From an uncultured Alistipes sp. (GTDB lineage Bacteria; Bacteroidota; Bacteroidia; Bacteroidales; Rikenellaceae), in contig CALUKK010000021.1 in the NCBI GenBank assembly GCA_944321205.1, forward strand, positions 1-46,252: a DNA stretch of 46,252 nt, read 5' to 3'. The notes under the pieces are model-generated. The model saw only the letters and a program-made list of their open reading frames with translations. It was not told the origin of the DNA and did no database searches. Positions 8,161-16,979 of the stretch are shown piece by piece. Each line of letters begins with the position of its first letter. Position 1 is the stretch's first letter. The translations under genes and the position numbers were made by a program.

Positions 8161-10678
8161 GGCTGTCACGTTTTTTCTTGCGCAGGGCGTAGACGATGGC
8201 TGCGAGGGTTCCGAGGAGGATTATTGCCGAGCAACTTCCGGTGACGGCCTCGACGGTCGTCCAGCCCGGGGCGCGGAACCTCCATTCGACGATGTGCTCT
8301 CCGGCCGGGAGCTCCATGGCCCGCAGCACGTAGTCGGCGCGGAAATAGGGGGCCTCTTTCCCGTCGACGCAGGCCTTCCACCCCTTGTCGTAGAAGATTT
8401 CGGAGAAGACGGCCACGGCCTTTTCGGGAGCGGAGTATTCGTACCGGAGGTAGTTGGGTCGATACTCCGTGAGTTCGATGTGCGGCGATGCCGAGATTTC
8501 GAGGGGCATCGGGCGGGTGATGGTCTCCCCGACCGAGGCGCGTTGGGCTTCGGCCACGACGGCCGTCGTGCGGAGGTTGACCTTTTCCAGCAGGTCGATC
8601 TCATCGCGAGCCGAGGCGGCGAAGGCGATCGAATCGACGAACCAGGCGGCCCCGAATGCCGACGTACGGCGTTGTGCCTGGGGTTGCCCGTCCTCTCCGG
8701 GGACGATCACGTAACGGGTGTTGAGCATGTCGAGCACCGCGGGATTCAGATCATTCAGATAGCGGTCGATCAGATCCTGGTAACGGGCGAGCTTGGCTCC
8801 GTGGTATCCGCCGACGGTGCGGGGGAAATAGGAGGTTGTGGCGGCGTTGAAGGGGCTGACGGTGAGGTTCAGCACGCGGTATCCGGGATCTTTGTCCTGC
8901 ATGATGGCAAGATCGGCGGCCGAGGGGTTGATTTGCGTGTTCCGGGGTGCGACGAAATCCTCGGCGGAGAGGAATCTCAGATCCACGGGGACGAGATCCA
9001 GGAGCATCACCCCGGCGAGTGCGGCGATCATGACTCCTCGTTTGATCCGGTGAAGGCCCCACAGGGCGATGCACCCGGCCGCCAGCAGGATCATGACGAG
9101 AGAACGCCAGGCGTCGGCCTGCATCATGGCCTTGCGGTCCAGGGCCATGGCGTGGGCCACGGCGTCGCCCCATTCGACATCCATACCGCGGTCGATATAG
9201 GACTGGAGTCCGTTTGAGGAGAGCACCTGACGGAAGAGGTCGGCCATCTGGTCGGCACTTGCCGCGCGACCGAAATCGAAGAGGGCGCCGCCGGCCACGG
9301 CGAAGAGCAGACAGACTCCTCCGGCGATGCCGAGGGCCCAGGCAAGACCCTTCCAGAAGCGTTCGCGGGGGATCTCACCCTTCCAGATGCGCATCAGGGC
9401 CCAGGCGCCCAACAGGGGGACGGCCCACTGTACGACGACCAGAGTCATCGAGACGGTGCGGAACTTGTTGTATCCGGGGAGGTATCGGAAGGCCAGCTCC
9501 GTGAACCCCATGAAATTACGGCCCCAGGCCAGCAGCAGCATCAACAGACAGACGGCAATGACCCACCACTTGTCCCTCCCGCGGGTCCAGCAGATTCCCA
9601 GGATGGCCAGGAAGATGGCGGCGGCTCCGAGATAGGTGGGGCCTGCGGTATAGGGCTGTTCGCCCCAATAGGCGGGGAGTTGGCTGGCCCAGCTTCCGAG
9701 TGACGGGGCGCCCAGCTGTCGGCCGATGTCGGAGAGTTCCGCGGCGGTCTGCCCGTCGGCCGGGAGCGTCGTGGCGGATTCACGGCCCATGAAGTCGGGA
9801 ATGAGCAGGTTGAAGCTTTCGGCCTTACCGTAGCTCCAGGCCGTGGCGTAGTCGAGGTCGAGGCCGCGGTTGTCGGATTCGGAGGCCGCGGCGAGTTCCG
9901 AGCCTCCGCGGATGGTCTCTTTGGAGTGTTGGGCCGTATACCAGAGAGGCGCGAAGTTCGATCCCAGGGCCAGCAGTCCGGCGGCGGCGAGAGCCAGTGT
10001 GCGACGGATGAAATCCGGCGTTCTCTTTTCCCGCAGGGCGACGATCCCTTCGCTGATCCAGAAGGCGGCCATGGCCACCAGGAAATAGTAGGAGATCTGG
10101 GGGTGGTTGGCGCCGATTTCGAGCGAGGTGGCCAGGGCCGTGACGACCATGCCGGCCGCGATGTTCCCCCGGAGCACCATCCAGGCCCCGCCCATCATCA
10201 ACGGGGCATAGACCAGAGCCCACATCTTGGTGATGTGCCCGGCCCCGATGATCAACAGGAAGTAGGTCGAGAATCCGTATGCAAGCGCCGGGACGATTCC
10301 GACCCAGGGGTTGACGCCTCCGATGAGGAGCATGATCCAGAAGGCGGCCATGGCGAAAAAGAGAAAGGCCGCGGGCGTGTCGAGCCAGGAGACGATCTTT
10401 CCGACATAGATCTTGACGAACTGGGCGGGATAGGCGATGTTGATCAGATAGGCGGGCATTCCGCCGAACATTCCGCCGGTCCATTGCGGATCCTCTCCGG
10501 TTTGGGCCCGCATGTCGGTGATATCCTTGGACATGCCTCTGTACTGGACGACATCGTGTTGGGGGAGGACCTCTCCGCGGAACTGCGGGGCGCAATAGGT
10601 CGCTGCGGCGACAAAAAAGATCACCAGCGCCGCCAGTGTCGGGAGCAGTTTGGAGCGGTTTGCTTTGAGAAAATCCAT
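8150..10678 (-). CDS. YfhO family integral membrane protein
   Basis: This is an 842-residue polytopic protein with about twelve membrane helices and a large extracytoplasmic region near the C-terminus, matching the YfhO family. In Gram-positives YfhO has been linked to glycosylation of lipoteichoic acid. In Bacteroidota the substrate is not known to me, so lipid-linked glycosyl transfer is only an inference. Visible features include MDFLKANRSKLLPTLAALVIFFV at the start, GGMFGGMPAYLINI, and a closing helix followed by RKKKRDSHEG. It heads the envelope operon and has its own -7 box at 10702-10709. The gene is highly GC-rich like its neighbours and intact. Confidence 0.88.
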   Translation of the reverse strand: MDFLKANRSKLLPTLAALVIFFVAAATYCAPQFRGEVLPQHDVVQYRGMSKDITDMRAQTGEDPQWTGGMFGGMPAYLINIAYPAQFVKIYVGKIVSWLDTPAAFLFFAMAAFWIMLLIGGVNPWVGIVPALAYGFSTYFLLIIGAGHITKMWALVYAPLMMGGAWMVLRGNIAAGMVVTALATSLEIGANHPQISYYFLVAMAAFWISEGIVALREKRTPDFIRRTLALAAAGLLALGSNFAPLWYTAQHSKETIRGGSELAAASESDNRGLDLDYATAWSYGKAESFNLLIPDFMGRESATTLPADGQTAAELSDIGRQLGAPSLGSWASQLPAYWGEQPYTAGPTYLGAAAIFLAILGICWTRGRDKWWVIAVCLLMLLLAWGRNFMGFTELAFRYLPGYNKFRTVSMTLVVVQWAVPLLGAWALMRIWKGEIPRERFWKGLAWALGIAGGVCLLFAVAGGALFDFGRAASADQMADLFRQVLSSNGLQSYIDRGMDVEWGDAVAHAMALDRKAMMQADAWRSLVMILLAAGCIALWGLHRIKRGVMIAALAGVMLLDLVPVDLRFLSAEDFVAPRNTQINPSAADLAIMQDKDPGYRVLNLTVSPFNAATTSYFPRTVGGYHGAKLARYQDLIDRYLNDLNPAVLDMLNTRYVIVPGEDGQPQAQRRTSAFGAAWFVDSIAFAASARDEIDLLEKVNLRTTAVVAEAQRASVGETITRPMPLEISASPHIELTEYRPNYLRYEYSAPEKAVAVFSEIFYDKGWKACVDGKEAPYFRADYVLRAMELPAGEHIVEWRFRAPGWTTVEAVTGSCSAIILLGTLAAIVYALRKKKRDSHEG

Positions 10679-10701
10679 TTCATCGAGTCTTTACCAAAGG
10701 C

Positions 10702-10709
10702 CAAAGGTA
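10702..10709 (-). promoter_or_regulatory. -7 promoter element (TACCTTTG) for yfhO
   Basis: TACCTTTG on the minus strand lies 23 nt before the yfhO ATG and forms one half of a divergent promoter pair with the element at 10753. No good TTG -33 box was seen at the right distance. Confidence 0.6.
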
Positions 10710-10734
10710 CGAAAAAAGCGTGACAGTCCGTGTC

Positions 10735-10760
10735 TTGATTGGGAAAAATGACTATCTTTG
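10735..10760 (+). promoter_or_regulatory. Promoter of polyprenyl synthase gene (TTG -33, TATCTTTG -7)
   Basis: TTG at 10735-10737 and TATCTTTG at 10753-10760 match the Bacteroidota -33/-7 pair. The -7 box ends only five bases before the ATG at 10766, so the transcript should have almost no leader. Confidence 0.65.
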
Positions 10761-10765
10761 CGATT

Positions 10766-11755
10766 ATGATTACGCTTGAAAATATTCGCAAGCCTGTTAC
10801 GGCGGAGCTGGCGGCGTTCGAGGAGTTTGTCGAACGACAGTTTACGGCCGAGGGTGAGTTGCTGTCCGATATGTTGCGCTATGCGCTTTCCGCGCGTGGA
10901 AAGGGGATCCGTCCGACGCTGGTGATGCTCTCCGCGGCGATGAATGCCCCGGTCAAGGGTGCCTCGACGGGACGTCGGGCGTGTCTTGCGGCGATGTTGG
11001 TCGAGATGATCCATGTGGCGTCGTTGATCCACGACGACGTGATCGACGAAGCCGACACGCGTCGGGGCCGAGCCTCCGTGAATGCCCGCTGGCAGTCGCA
11101 CAAGGCCGTGATTCTGGGGGATTACATCCTGGCCCGGAACATGAGTATCGGACTGCAGAGCGGACAATTCGATCTGGTGACACACATCTGCGGTTCGATG
11201 GCGGCATTGTGCGAGGGGGAGGTTTTGCAGGACGAATGTGCGGCCAACCGGACGATGAGCCGCAAGTCCTACCTCGACATTATCTATAAGAAGACGGCGT
11301 GCCTGTTGGGCATCAGCTCCTCGGCAGGGGCTTTGGCCGTAGGGGCCACGCGGGACAAGGTGACGACGATGCGTCGTTTCGGCGAGGCTCTGGGCATGGC
11401 GTTCCAGATCCAGGACGACATTCTGGACTACACGCCGACGGCCCAGACCGGCAAACCGGCCTGCAACGACCTTCGGGAGGGCAAGATCACGCTTCCGTTG
11501 TTGCGGGTGCTCGAGGAGTCTTCCGAAGCGCGCCGCGGAGAGTTGATCGACCTGCTGTCGCATTGTCATGAGGATGACGCCGCGGTGGAGCGTTTGCGGG
11601 AGACGGTAGAGCGGGAAGGAGGTCTGCGGCATGCCGCAGAGGTGATGCAAAGCTACATATCGCGGGCTGTGGAGATGCTTGCGGACTACGGGGATTCGGC
11701 GTATCGCTCTGCGTTGGTGAACCTTTGCGCCTATGTGGCGGAGAGGGATCGATGA
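10766..11755 (+). CDS. Long-chain trans-polyprenyl diphosphate synthase
   Basis: This head-to-tail prenyltransferase adds isopentenyl diphosphate to an allylic primer, probably making the menaquinone side chain or a similar long-chain product. Both aspartate-rich motifs are present: HDDVIDEAD (Asp90, 91, 94) and DDILDY (Asp217, 218, 221), together with GKGIRP. The fifth residue before the first motif is Ala85, a small residue consistent with long products. Of several possible starts, ATG 10766 gives 329 residues beginning MITLENIRKP. Upstream in-frame TTG and ATG codons would fall on the promoter. menA elsewhere in the window (36219-37130) would use such a product. Confidence 0.93.
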   Translation: MITLENIRKPVTAELAAFEEFVERQFTAEGELLSDMLRYALSARGKGIRPTLVMLSAAMNAPVKGASTGRRACLAAMLVEMIHVASLIHDDVIDEADTRRGRASVNARWQSHKAVILGDYILARNMSIGLQSGQFDLVTHICGSMAALCEGEVLQDECAANRTMSRKSYLDIIYKKTACLLGISSSAGALAVGATRDKVTTMRRFGEALGMAFQIQDDILDYTPTAQTGKPACNDLREGKITLPLLRVLEESSEARRGELIDLLSHCHEDDAAVERLRETVEREGGLRHAAEVMQSYISRAVEMLADYGDSAYRSALVNLCAYVAERDR

Positions 11756-11787
11756 TTTGAACTTATTAACCTAATTTATAAACCAAT

Positions 11788-13077
11788 ATGGAACAAACGC
11801 AAAAGAAAAATTACACGTTGCCCATCATCATGATGTTCGCGCTGTTTGCGATGATCTCGTTCGTGACGGGCCTCACGAACCCGCTGGGTGTCATCGTGAA
11901 GAACCAGTTCTCGGTAGCGAACTGGATGTCGCAGCTGGGCAATGCCGCCAACTTCATCGCCTATGCCTTCATGGGCCTTCCGGCGGGACTGATGCTCAAG
12001 CGCATCGGCTACAAGAAAACGGCCCTGGTGGCCGTTGCCGTGGGTTTCATCGGTGTGGGGGTTCAGTTCCTGGCCGGTGAAGCGGGCAGCTTCGGCGTCT
12101 ATCTGGCCGGCGCCTTCATCTCGGGCTTCTCGATGTGTATGTTGAACACGGTTGTCAACCCGATGCTCAACACGCTGGGCGGCGGCGGCAAGAAGGGTAA
12201 CCAGCTGATCCAGTTCGGTGGTTCGCTGAACTCGATTTCGGCAACGATCGTGCCGATCCTGGTAGGTTACCTGATGGGTAATGCGGCCAATGCGACGATC
12301 AGCGACGCCGCTCCCGCCCTGTTTATCGCCATGGGTATCTTTGCCGTGGTTTTCGTGGTGCTGCTGGCCGTGAAGATTCCCGAGCCGTATGCCATCCAGG
12401 AGGCCAAGGATGAGAAGAAGGACAAGTACAGCGCCATGTCGTTCCGTCACTTCGTGCTGGGGACGGTGGCCATCTTCATCTATGTCGGTGTCGAGGTCGG
12501 TATTCCGAATTTCATGAACCTCTTCCTGACGGCCTCGCCGGATGCCGCAACGAGCGGTATGGGTATGGCTGCGGCCGCCGCCGGTTCGCTGGTGGGTACC
12601 TACTGGTTCCTGATGATGGTCGGCCGACTGCTGGGCGGCATGATCGGCGGCAAGGTGTCGAGCCGCGCCCAGCTGATTGCGGTCAGCATCGTGGCTATCA
12701 TCTTCGTGCTGCTGGGCATCTTCGCACCTACGTCGATCGAAGGCCGCATGCCGGTCTTTACGGGTACGGGCTTTGCGATGATCGAAGTGCCGATCGGCGT
12801 GATGTTCCTGACGTTGTGCGGACTCTGCACGTCGGTGATGTGGGGCGGTATCTTTAACCTGGCGGTCGAGGGTCTTGGCAAATACACCTCGATGGGTTCG
12901 GGTATCTTCATGATGATGGTCTGCGGCGGAGGTATTCTTCCGCTGATCCAGGGTTATGTGGCCGATATTTCGAGCTATCTGTCGAGTTACTGGGTGATCA
13001 TCGCCGGTCTGGCCTATATGCTTTACTATGCGTTGATCGGTTCGAAGAACGTGAACAAGGATATTCCGGTGGACTAG
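11788..13077 (+). CDS. MFS sugar transporter, FucP/GluP-like
   Basis: This 429-residue inner-membrane protein has twelve predicted helices and resembles the FHS subfamily of the major facilitator superfamily (fucose, glucose/galactose:H+ symporters). The first helix region SFVTGLTNPLGVIVKNQF, the loop GLPAGLMLKRIGYKK between helices 2 and 3, and the late SVMWGGIFNLAVEGLGKYTSMGSG segment fit that group. The substrate cannot be read from sequence and no sugar enzyme lies beside it. It follows the prenyl synthase by 32 bp, and a strong terminator ends the unit. Codon use is strongly biased (many CTG, GGC), suggesting high expression. Confidence 0.9.
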   Translation: MEQTQKKNYTLPIIMMFALFAMISFVTGLTNPLGVIVKNQFSVANWMSQLGNAANFIAYAFMGLPAGLMLKRIGYKKTALVAVAVGFIGVGVQFLAGEAGSFGVYLAGAFISGFSMCMLNTVVNPMLNTLGGGGKKGNQLIQFGGSLNSISATIVPILVGYLMGNAANATISDAAPALFIAMGIFAVVFVVLLAVKIPEPYAIQEAKDEKKDKYSAMSFRHFVLGTVAIFIYVGVEVGIPNFMNLFLTASPDAATSGMGMAAAAAGSLVGTYWFLMMVGRLLGGMIGGKVSSRAQLIAVSIVAIIFVLLGIFAPTSIEGRMPVFTGTGFAMIEVPIGVMFLTLCGLCTSVMWGGIFNLAVEGLGKYTSMGSGIFMMMVCGGGILPLIQGYVADISSYLSSYWVIIAGLAYMLYYALIGSKNVNKDIPVD

Positions 13078-13097
13078 CTCCTCGGAATCCGATTCGG

Positions 13098-13137
13098 AAA
13101 AACGGGACGCTCTCGATGGAGAGCGCCCCGTTTTTTT
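13098..13137 (+). terminator. Strong Rho-independent terminator after the MFS gene
   Basis: The stem pairs AAAAACGGG and CGCTCTC with GAGAGCG and CCCGTTTTT around a GATG loop, with one A/C mismatch and seven T at the end. It starts 20 bp after the transporter stop. Confidence 0.93.
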
Positions 13138-13230
13138 GAAGGGGAGGGAAGAGGGAGAAAGAGGAGAGGGAGGGGGCATGGTGTGCGAGAGGAGCCGTCT
13201 TGACGGGCGTCCCATGCCGATCCAACATGC

Positions 13231-13267
13231 AAAAAAAATGTCTTCCGGATCTCCGGAAGACATTTTT
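13231..13267 (-). terminator. Strong Rho-independent terminator after rplS
   Basis: The perfect stem AAAAATGTCTTCCGG / CCGGAAGACATTTTT has a 4-nt loop, and the minus-strand transcript ends in a run of eight U. It lies 24 bp beyond the rplS stop and faces the terminator of the convergent MFS gene. The 90-odd bases between the two hairpins are purine-rich on the plus strand and hold no gene. Confidence 0.93.
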
Positions 13268-13291
13268 CTCGTGCGGTTCCCGCTTAAGTGA

Positions 13292-13669
13292 TTATTTCTC
13301 CGTGCGGGTCATGCGCTTCTCCTTGATGCGGGCCTTCTTGCCGGTCAGATCGCGGAGATAGTAGATGCGGGCACGACGAACGACACCGATCTTGTTGACC
13401 TCGATCTTGTCGATGTGAGGGGAGTAGAGGGGGAAAATACGCTCCACACCCACGCCGTTCGAAACCTTGCGGATGGTAAACATCTTGGTTTTACCCGATC
13501 CCTTGATCTGGATCACCACGCCGCGGAAGCTCTGTACACGCTCCTTGTTTCCCTCGATGATTCGGTAGGAGACGGTGATGGTGTCTCCGGCCTTGAACGA
13601 CGGTACGTCCGCATCCGTCTTGGGCCACATCTGCTCGTTGACGAGCTTGATGATTGCGTCCTTGTTCAT
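13292..13669 (-). CDS. rplS: 50S ribosomal protein L19
   Basis: L19 sits at the 30S-50S interface of the ribosome. The 125 residues match the family throughout: [58 protein letters not shown] and the [26 protein letters not shown] tail. ATG 13669 ([13 protein letters not shown]) is chosen over the longer frame to 13705 because it gives the normal L19 N-terminus. The gene appears to be monocistronic: it has its own terminator, and the nearest minus-strand promoter is about 430 bp upstream, beyond a block of tandem repeats. Confidence 0.97.
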   Translation of the reverse strand: MNKDAIIKLVNEQMWPKTDADVPSFKAGDTITVSYRIIEGNKERVQSFRGVVIQIKGSGKTKMFTIRKVSNGVGVERIFPLYSPHIDKIEVNKIGVVRRARIYYLRDLTGKKARIKEKRMTRTEK

Positions 13670-13797
13670 TGTTGCAACAAAATTTTTAAGTTTCGCACTC
13701 GACATTCCCGCTGCAGCCGAGCTACCATACCGGACTTTTTCCGATAATCCTGCGGTATGAGGGGATTTCGATAAAGGATCGTGATGCGAGCGGATTC

Positions 13798-13980
13798 TTG
13801 TTTCCCGGATTTTTCGCTGCGTCGAGCCGCCTGTTTCCCGGTTGCCCTTTGCTGTGAGTCATCCGTTGTTTCCCGGATTTTTCGCTGCGTCGAGCTGCCT
13901 GTTTCCCGGTTGCCCTTTGCTGTGAGCCGTCCTTGTTCCCTGGATTTTTCGCTGCGTCGAGCCGCCCGTTTCCTGACCAC
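13798..13980. repeat. 68-bp tandem repeat, about 2.6 copies, in the rplS leader
   Basis: The unit begins TTTCCCGGATTTTTCGCTGC and recurs at 13801, 13869 and about 13937, the third copy being diverged and one base shorter. Because 68 is not a multiple of three and the reading frames through it are not maintained, it is not coding. The block lies between the minus-strand promoter at 14100 and rplS, so it would be transcribed as leader RNA. The remaining bases 13670-13797 hold no recognisable feature. Confidence 0.9.
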
Positions 13981-13993
13981 TCCCTGCTTCGAA

Positions 13994-14025
13994 CCATCCG
14001 TCGCTCACTCCATCCGTCGCTCACT
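13994..14025. repeat. 16-bp exact direct duplication
   Basis: CCATCCGTCGCTCACT occurs twice in direct succession at 13994-14009 and 14010-14025, next to the 68-bp array. Confidence 0.95.
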
Positions 14026-14099
14026 CCACTTGCCTCTCACCCCTCCCGCGTTGCTCTACCGCCCAATGAAAGAGGTCGATATACGCCCTGTCGGGAGCG

Positions 14100-14126
14100 C
14101 AAAGATAAAGAGAAAAAATGAAACAA
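14100..14126 (-). promoter_or_regulatory. Probable rplS promoter (TTG -33, TATCTTTG -7)
   Basis: On the minus strand TTG at 14126-14124 is followed by TATCTTTG at 14107-14100, the Bacteroidota arrangement. The only gene downstream on this strand is rplS, giving a leader of about 430 nt. It is divergent from the surE promoter at 14162. Confidence 0.65.
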
Positions 14127-14161
14127 CATAAGGAAAAGGTGAAAAAAGAACGATTTATTCG

Positions 14162-14169
14162 TACCTTTG
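14162..14169 (+). promoter_or_regulatory. -7 promoter element (TACCTTTG) for surE
   Basis: TACCTTTG lies 190 nt before surE. The intervening leader (14170-14359) is GC-rich and holds several short CCGGA and CCGAA-type repeats but no convincing ORF or riboswitch that I recognise. Confidence 0.6.
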
Positions 14170-14359
14170 TCTCCGCTTCCTGCCGCGGATCCCTCTCCTG
14201 CAAGAGTCCCGATAACCCCGCTGCCTGCCTCCGGACGACGGCCTTTGCCGCCTCTCCCGGAGCCGCAAGACCCCGAAGTCGCAAGTTGCCGGAACCGCAG
14301 GTCCCCGGAGCCCGATGGAATCCGAACGCCGGATCGCCGGATAGAATGAAAAGCAAGAT

Positions 14360-15169
14360 ATGGAAAACGAACGATTGATATTGGTCACGAACGATGACGG
14401 TTATGCCTCGAAAGGACTTGCCGCCGCCATCGAGGTGGCCCGGAGCTTCGGCCGGGTGGTGGCCGTGGCCCCCGAGACGCCGCAGAGCGGCATGAGCCAG
14501 GCCATCACGATGTACAATCCTCTCTATCTGCGCCGCGTGCACGCCGAGGAGAGGGTCGAAATTTATGCCTTCTCGGGAACCCCCGTGGATTGTGTGAAGA
14601 TGGCTTTCGATCACCTGCTGCGCGACCGGCGGATCGATCTGGTGATTTCGGGAATCAACCACGGCTCGAATTCGGCGGTGAATATCCTTTATTCGGGAAC
14701 GATGGGCGCGGCCATCGAAGGGAGTTTTTACGGGTGCCCTTCCGTGGGGCTGTCGCTCGATGATCACGGTGCCGATGCGGACTTCGAGGCGGCAACGATC
14801 TATGGCCGCCGGATCATCGCAAGGCTGTTCGCCGGAGAGATTGAACTGCCGCTGTGTCTGAATGTGAATGTTCCTGTCGGACGCCCCGAAGAGCTGCGCG
14901 GTATCCGGCTGTGCCGTCAGAACCGGGGCTTCTGGCGCGAGGAGTTCTACCGTCATGAAGATCCCCGGGGCCGCGAGTATTTCTGGCTCACGGGGGCCTT
15001 CATCAACGGTGAACCCGATGCCGAGGATACGGACGAGTGGGCCCTGCGGAACAAATATGTCTCGGTGGTTCCGGTCCAGGCCGATCTGACGGATTACGGA
15101 CAGTTGCAACGACTGCGAGGTTTCTTCTCCGCGGGCTCGGCGTCCGAAGACCCGGAATCGCAAAATTAG
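14360..15169 (+). CDS. surE: 5'/3'-nucleotidase SurE
   Basis: SurE is a metal-dependent phosphatase acting on nucleoside 5'- and 3'-monophosphates, linked to stationary-phase survival. The metal-binding VTNDDGY motif (Asp12, Asp13), the SGMSQAIT segment, SGTPVDCVK, and SGINHGSNSAVNILYSGTMGAAIEG are all intact. At 269 residues it has the normal length. The start at MENERLILVTNDDG puts the acidic motif in its usual place. It is a plus-strand unit with its own -7 box; the histidine kinase gene follows after 69 bp with a separate promoter. Confidence 0.96.
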   Translation: MENERLILVTNDDGYASKGLAAAIEVARSFGRVVAVAPETPQSGMSQAITMYNPLYLRRVHAEERVEIYAFSGTPVDCVKMAFDHLLRDRRIDLVISGINHGSNSAVNILYSGTMGAAIEGSFYGCPSVGLSLDDHGADADFEAATIYGRRIIARLFAGEIELPLCLNVNVPVGRPEELRGIRLCRQNRGFWREEFYRHEDPRGREYFWLTGAFINGEPDAEDTDEWALRNKYVSVVPVQADLTDYGQLQRLRGFFSAGSASEDPESQN

Positions 15170-15204
15170 CGGCGAAAATGTGCGGCCGATTGGCCGTAGT
15201 TTCG

Positions 15205-15212
15205 TATCTTTG
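15205..15212 (+). promoter_or_regulatory. -7 promoter element (TATCTTTG) for the two-component genes
   Basis: TATCTTTG lies 26 nt before the kinase ATG, in the 69-bp gap after surE. A TTG occurs at 15190-15192, somewhat closer than the usual -33 spacing. Confidence 0.65.
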
Positions 15213-15238
15213 TAGGAACACGGAAAAGATTACCGCCT

Positions 15239-16216
15239 ATGCTCATTCGGATTCTGTTGGTTATCTCGATCGTCATACAGTGCATGGCCACGGGCTACGC
15301 GCTGCGGCTGGTCCGCACCACGAAGTACAATTCGGTGTGGATCCTCTTCATCGTGGGCTTTTCGCTGTTGTCCGTCGAGCGGTTGATTCAGCTGCTTGTG
15401 GAATCGGGTGTGGAGGTGATTTCGCGGTGGTGGTTCGCCTATCTGGGGATCGTGATTTCGGTCTGTCTCTCGATCGGGGTGATGTATGCCCACAAGCTTT
15501 TCAAATATATCGATCGGCTGAACCGTCAGCGGTCGCTGTTGAACAAGCGGATCCTTACGGCGGTGCTGCGTACCGAAGAGAAGGCCCGGTCACGCTTCTC
15601 GAAGGAGTTGCATGACGGGTTGGGTCCGCTGTTGTCGTCGGCCAAGATGTCGCTTTCGGCCCTTGCGCGCGAGGAGCACAGCCCCGAGCAGCGGGAGATC
15701 ATCTCCAATACGACCTATGTGATCGATGAGGCGATCCGGTCGCTGCGGGAGATCTCGAACAACCTTTCGCCACACGTGCTCAACGACTTCGGACTGGCGC
15801 GCGGCGTGCAGAACTTCATCGACAAGAGCGCCGCGATGCACAACGTGAAGATCCGCTTCACGACAAACCTGCGCGGCGAGCGTTACGATACGGATATCGA
15901 GGTGATCCTTTACCGGGTGATCTGTGAACTGATCAACAACTCGCTCAAACATGCCGCCTGTACGGAGGTGAATCTGTCGCTGTCGCAGAATGGTCCGGAG
16001 TTGTCACTGGACTATTCGGACAACGGCCGGGGATTCAATCCGCAGGCGATGATGGATTGCGGCATGGGCCTCTCGAATATCGCATCCCGGATCAATTCGC
16101 TGGGCGGGACCTTCGACATCTCGTCGTCGAAAGGGAAGGGGATGCGTGCCGCCATCCGCGTCAATACGCAGCAGGAGCCTGCCCCCGTGAAGAGAACCCG
16201 CAAACGCCGCCGCTGA
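15239..16216 (+). CDS. Membrane histidine kinase, NarL-type (HisKA_3)
   Basis: The 325-residue kinase has three membrane helices (about residues 3-24, 32-54 and 64-85), no obvious periplasmic sensor domain, a short linker, and a HisKA_3 dimerisation domain with the phosphoacceptor His125 in FSKELHDGLGPLLSSAK. The ATPase domain shows the N-box ELINNSLKHA and the G-boxes DNGRGF and GMGLSNIASRINSLGG. The C-terminus is very basic (VKRTRKRRR). With no extracytoplasmic domain it may sense the membrane itself or a small ligand; that is an inference. The response regulator gene starts two bases after its stop, so the two form a cognate pair. Confidence 0.93.
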   Translation: MLIRILLVISIVIQCMATGYALRLVRTTKYNSVWILFIVGFSLLSVERLIQLLVESGVEVISRWWFAYLGIVISVCLSIGVMYAHKLFKYIDRLNRQRSLLNKRILTAVLRTEEKARSRFSKELHDGLGPLLSSAKMSLSALAREEHSPEQREIISNTTYVIDEAIRSLREISNNLSPHVLNDFGLARGVQNFIDKSAAMHNVKIRFTTNLRGERYDTDIEVILYRVICELINNSLKHAACTEVNLSLSQNGPELSLDYSDNGRGFNPQAMMDCGMGLSNIASRINSLGGTFDISSSKGKGMRAAIRVNTQQEPAPVKRTRKRRR

Positions 16217-16217
16217 G

Positions 16218-16853
16218 ATGGACCGCCGCATTATCCTTGTAGATGATCATTCGCTCTTCCGCAATGGACTGCGGGGGCTGCTGGATCGTTGTCCGGGGTG
16301 TCGGGTCGTGGGCGAGGCGGGAAGCGGTGAGGAGTTCCTGTCGATGATCGACCATGTGGAGGCGGATATTGTCTTCATGGACTTTGCCATGCCGGGGCTC
16401 GACGGAGCCCAGACTACCGAACGGGCTCTGGCCCGACATCCTGAACTGCGGATCATCACGTTGTCGATGTTCGGTGAGGAGAGCTACTATTCACGCATGG
16501 TGGAGGCCGGAGCCAAAGGCTTTCTGTTGAAGGATTCGGATATCGGAGATGTGCTGGAGGCCATGGATGCCGTGATGGCCGGAGGGAGTTATTTCTCGCC
16601 GCAGCTGCTTGCGTCGCTGACGGGGCGGATGCGGACCCGCGAGGATGCCCCCGACGAACAGCTCTCGTCGCGTGAACGGGAGATTCTGGTGGCCGTATGC
16701 CAGGGGCTTTCGAATCAGGAGATTGCCGATGCACTCTTCATCTCGAAGCGCACGGTGGACAAGCACCGGGCGAACATTCTCGAAAAGACGGGTTGCAAGA
16801 ATACCGCCTCGCTGGTGGTTTATGCCATCCGCAACGGCATCGTGGAGCTCTGA
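16218..16853 (+). CDS. Response regulator, REC plus LuxR-type HTH (NarL/FixJ family)
   Basis: This 211-residue transcription regulator has a receiver domain with the acidic pair Asp9-Asp10, phosphoacceptor Asp55 in VFMDFAMPG, and the FLLKDS lysine segment. A GerE/LuxR helix-turn-helix follows: LSSREREILVAVCQGLSNQEIADALFISKRTVDKHRANILEKTG. It is fused in operon layout to the HisKA_3 kinase, one base separating stop and start. No target genes can be assigned, and no candidate operator is visible in the adjacent promoters. Confidence 0.95.
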   Translation: MDRRIILVDDHSLFRNGLRGLLDRCPGCRVVGEAGSGEEFLSMIDHVEADIVFMDFAMPGLDGAQTTERALARHPELRIITLSMFGEESYYSRMVEAGAKGFLLKDSDIGDVLEAMDAVMAGGSYFSPQLLASLTGRMRTREDAPDEQLSSREREILVAVCQGLSNQEIADALFISKRTVDKHRANILEKTGCKNTASLVVYAIRNGIVEL

Positions 16854-16890
16854 GACCTGCTTGCATGTTCAGATCCGGAAACCTGTTTGG

Positions 16891-16915
16891 AGGAGCAGCC
16901 GCAAAGGCTGCTCCT
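16891..16915 (+). terminator. GC-rich hairpin after the response regulator, possible terminator
   Basis: The perfect 10-bp stem AGGAGCAGCC / GGCTGCTCCT has a 5-nt loop 37 bp past the stop. It lacks a proper T run (TTGTCG follows), so termination would be inefficient or Rho-assisted. Confidence 0.5.
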
Positions 16916-16979
16916 TGTCGTATTTGCCGGGGCGGTTCCGGCTCAGGAGAGTGCATGATGGCACGAACCGGCGCAATGC

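Noticed and set aside
10739..10765. Upstream TTG/ATG starts for the polyprenyl synthase
   Set aside because: They lie on the -33 and -7 promoter elements; the family homology begins after ATG 10766.
13722..14024. Repeat-bearing ORFs on the minus strand upstream of rplS
   Set aside because: The 68-bp period shifts the frame at each copy, so the peptide repeats occur in different frames by chance.
14118..14378. 86-codon ORF between the surE promoter and surE
   Set aside because: It overlaps the surE start in another frame, has no recognisable motif and low-complexity Pro/Ala/Arg composition.
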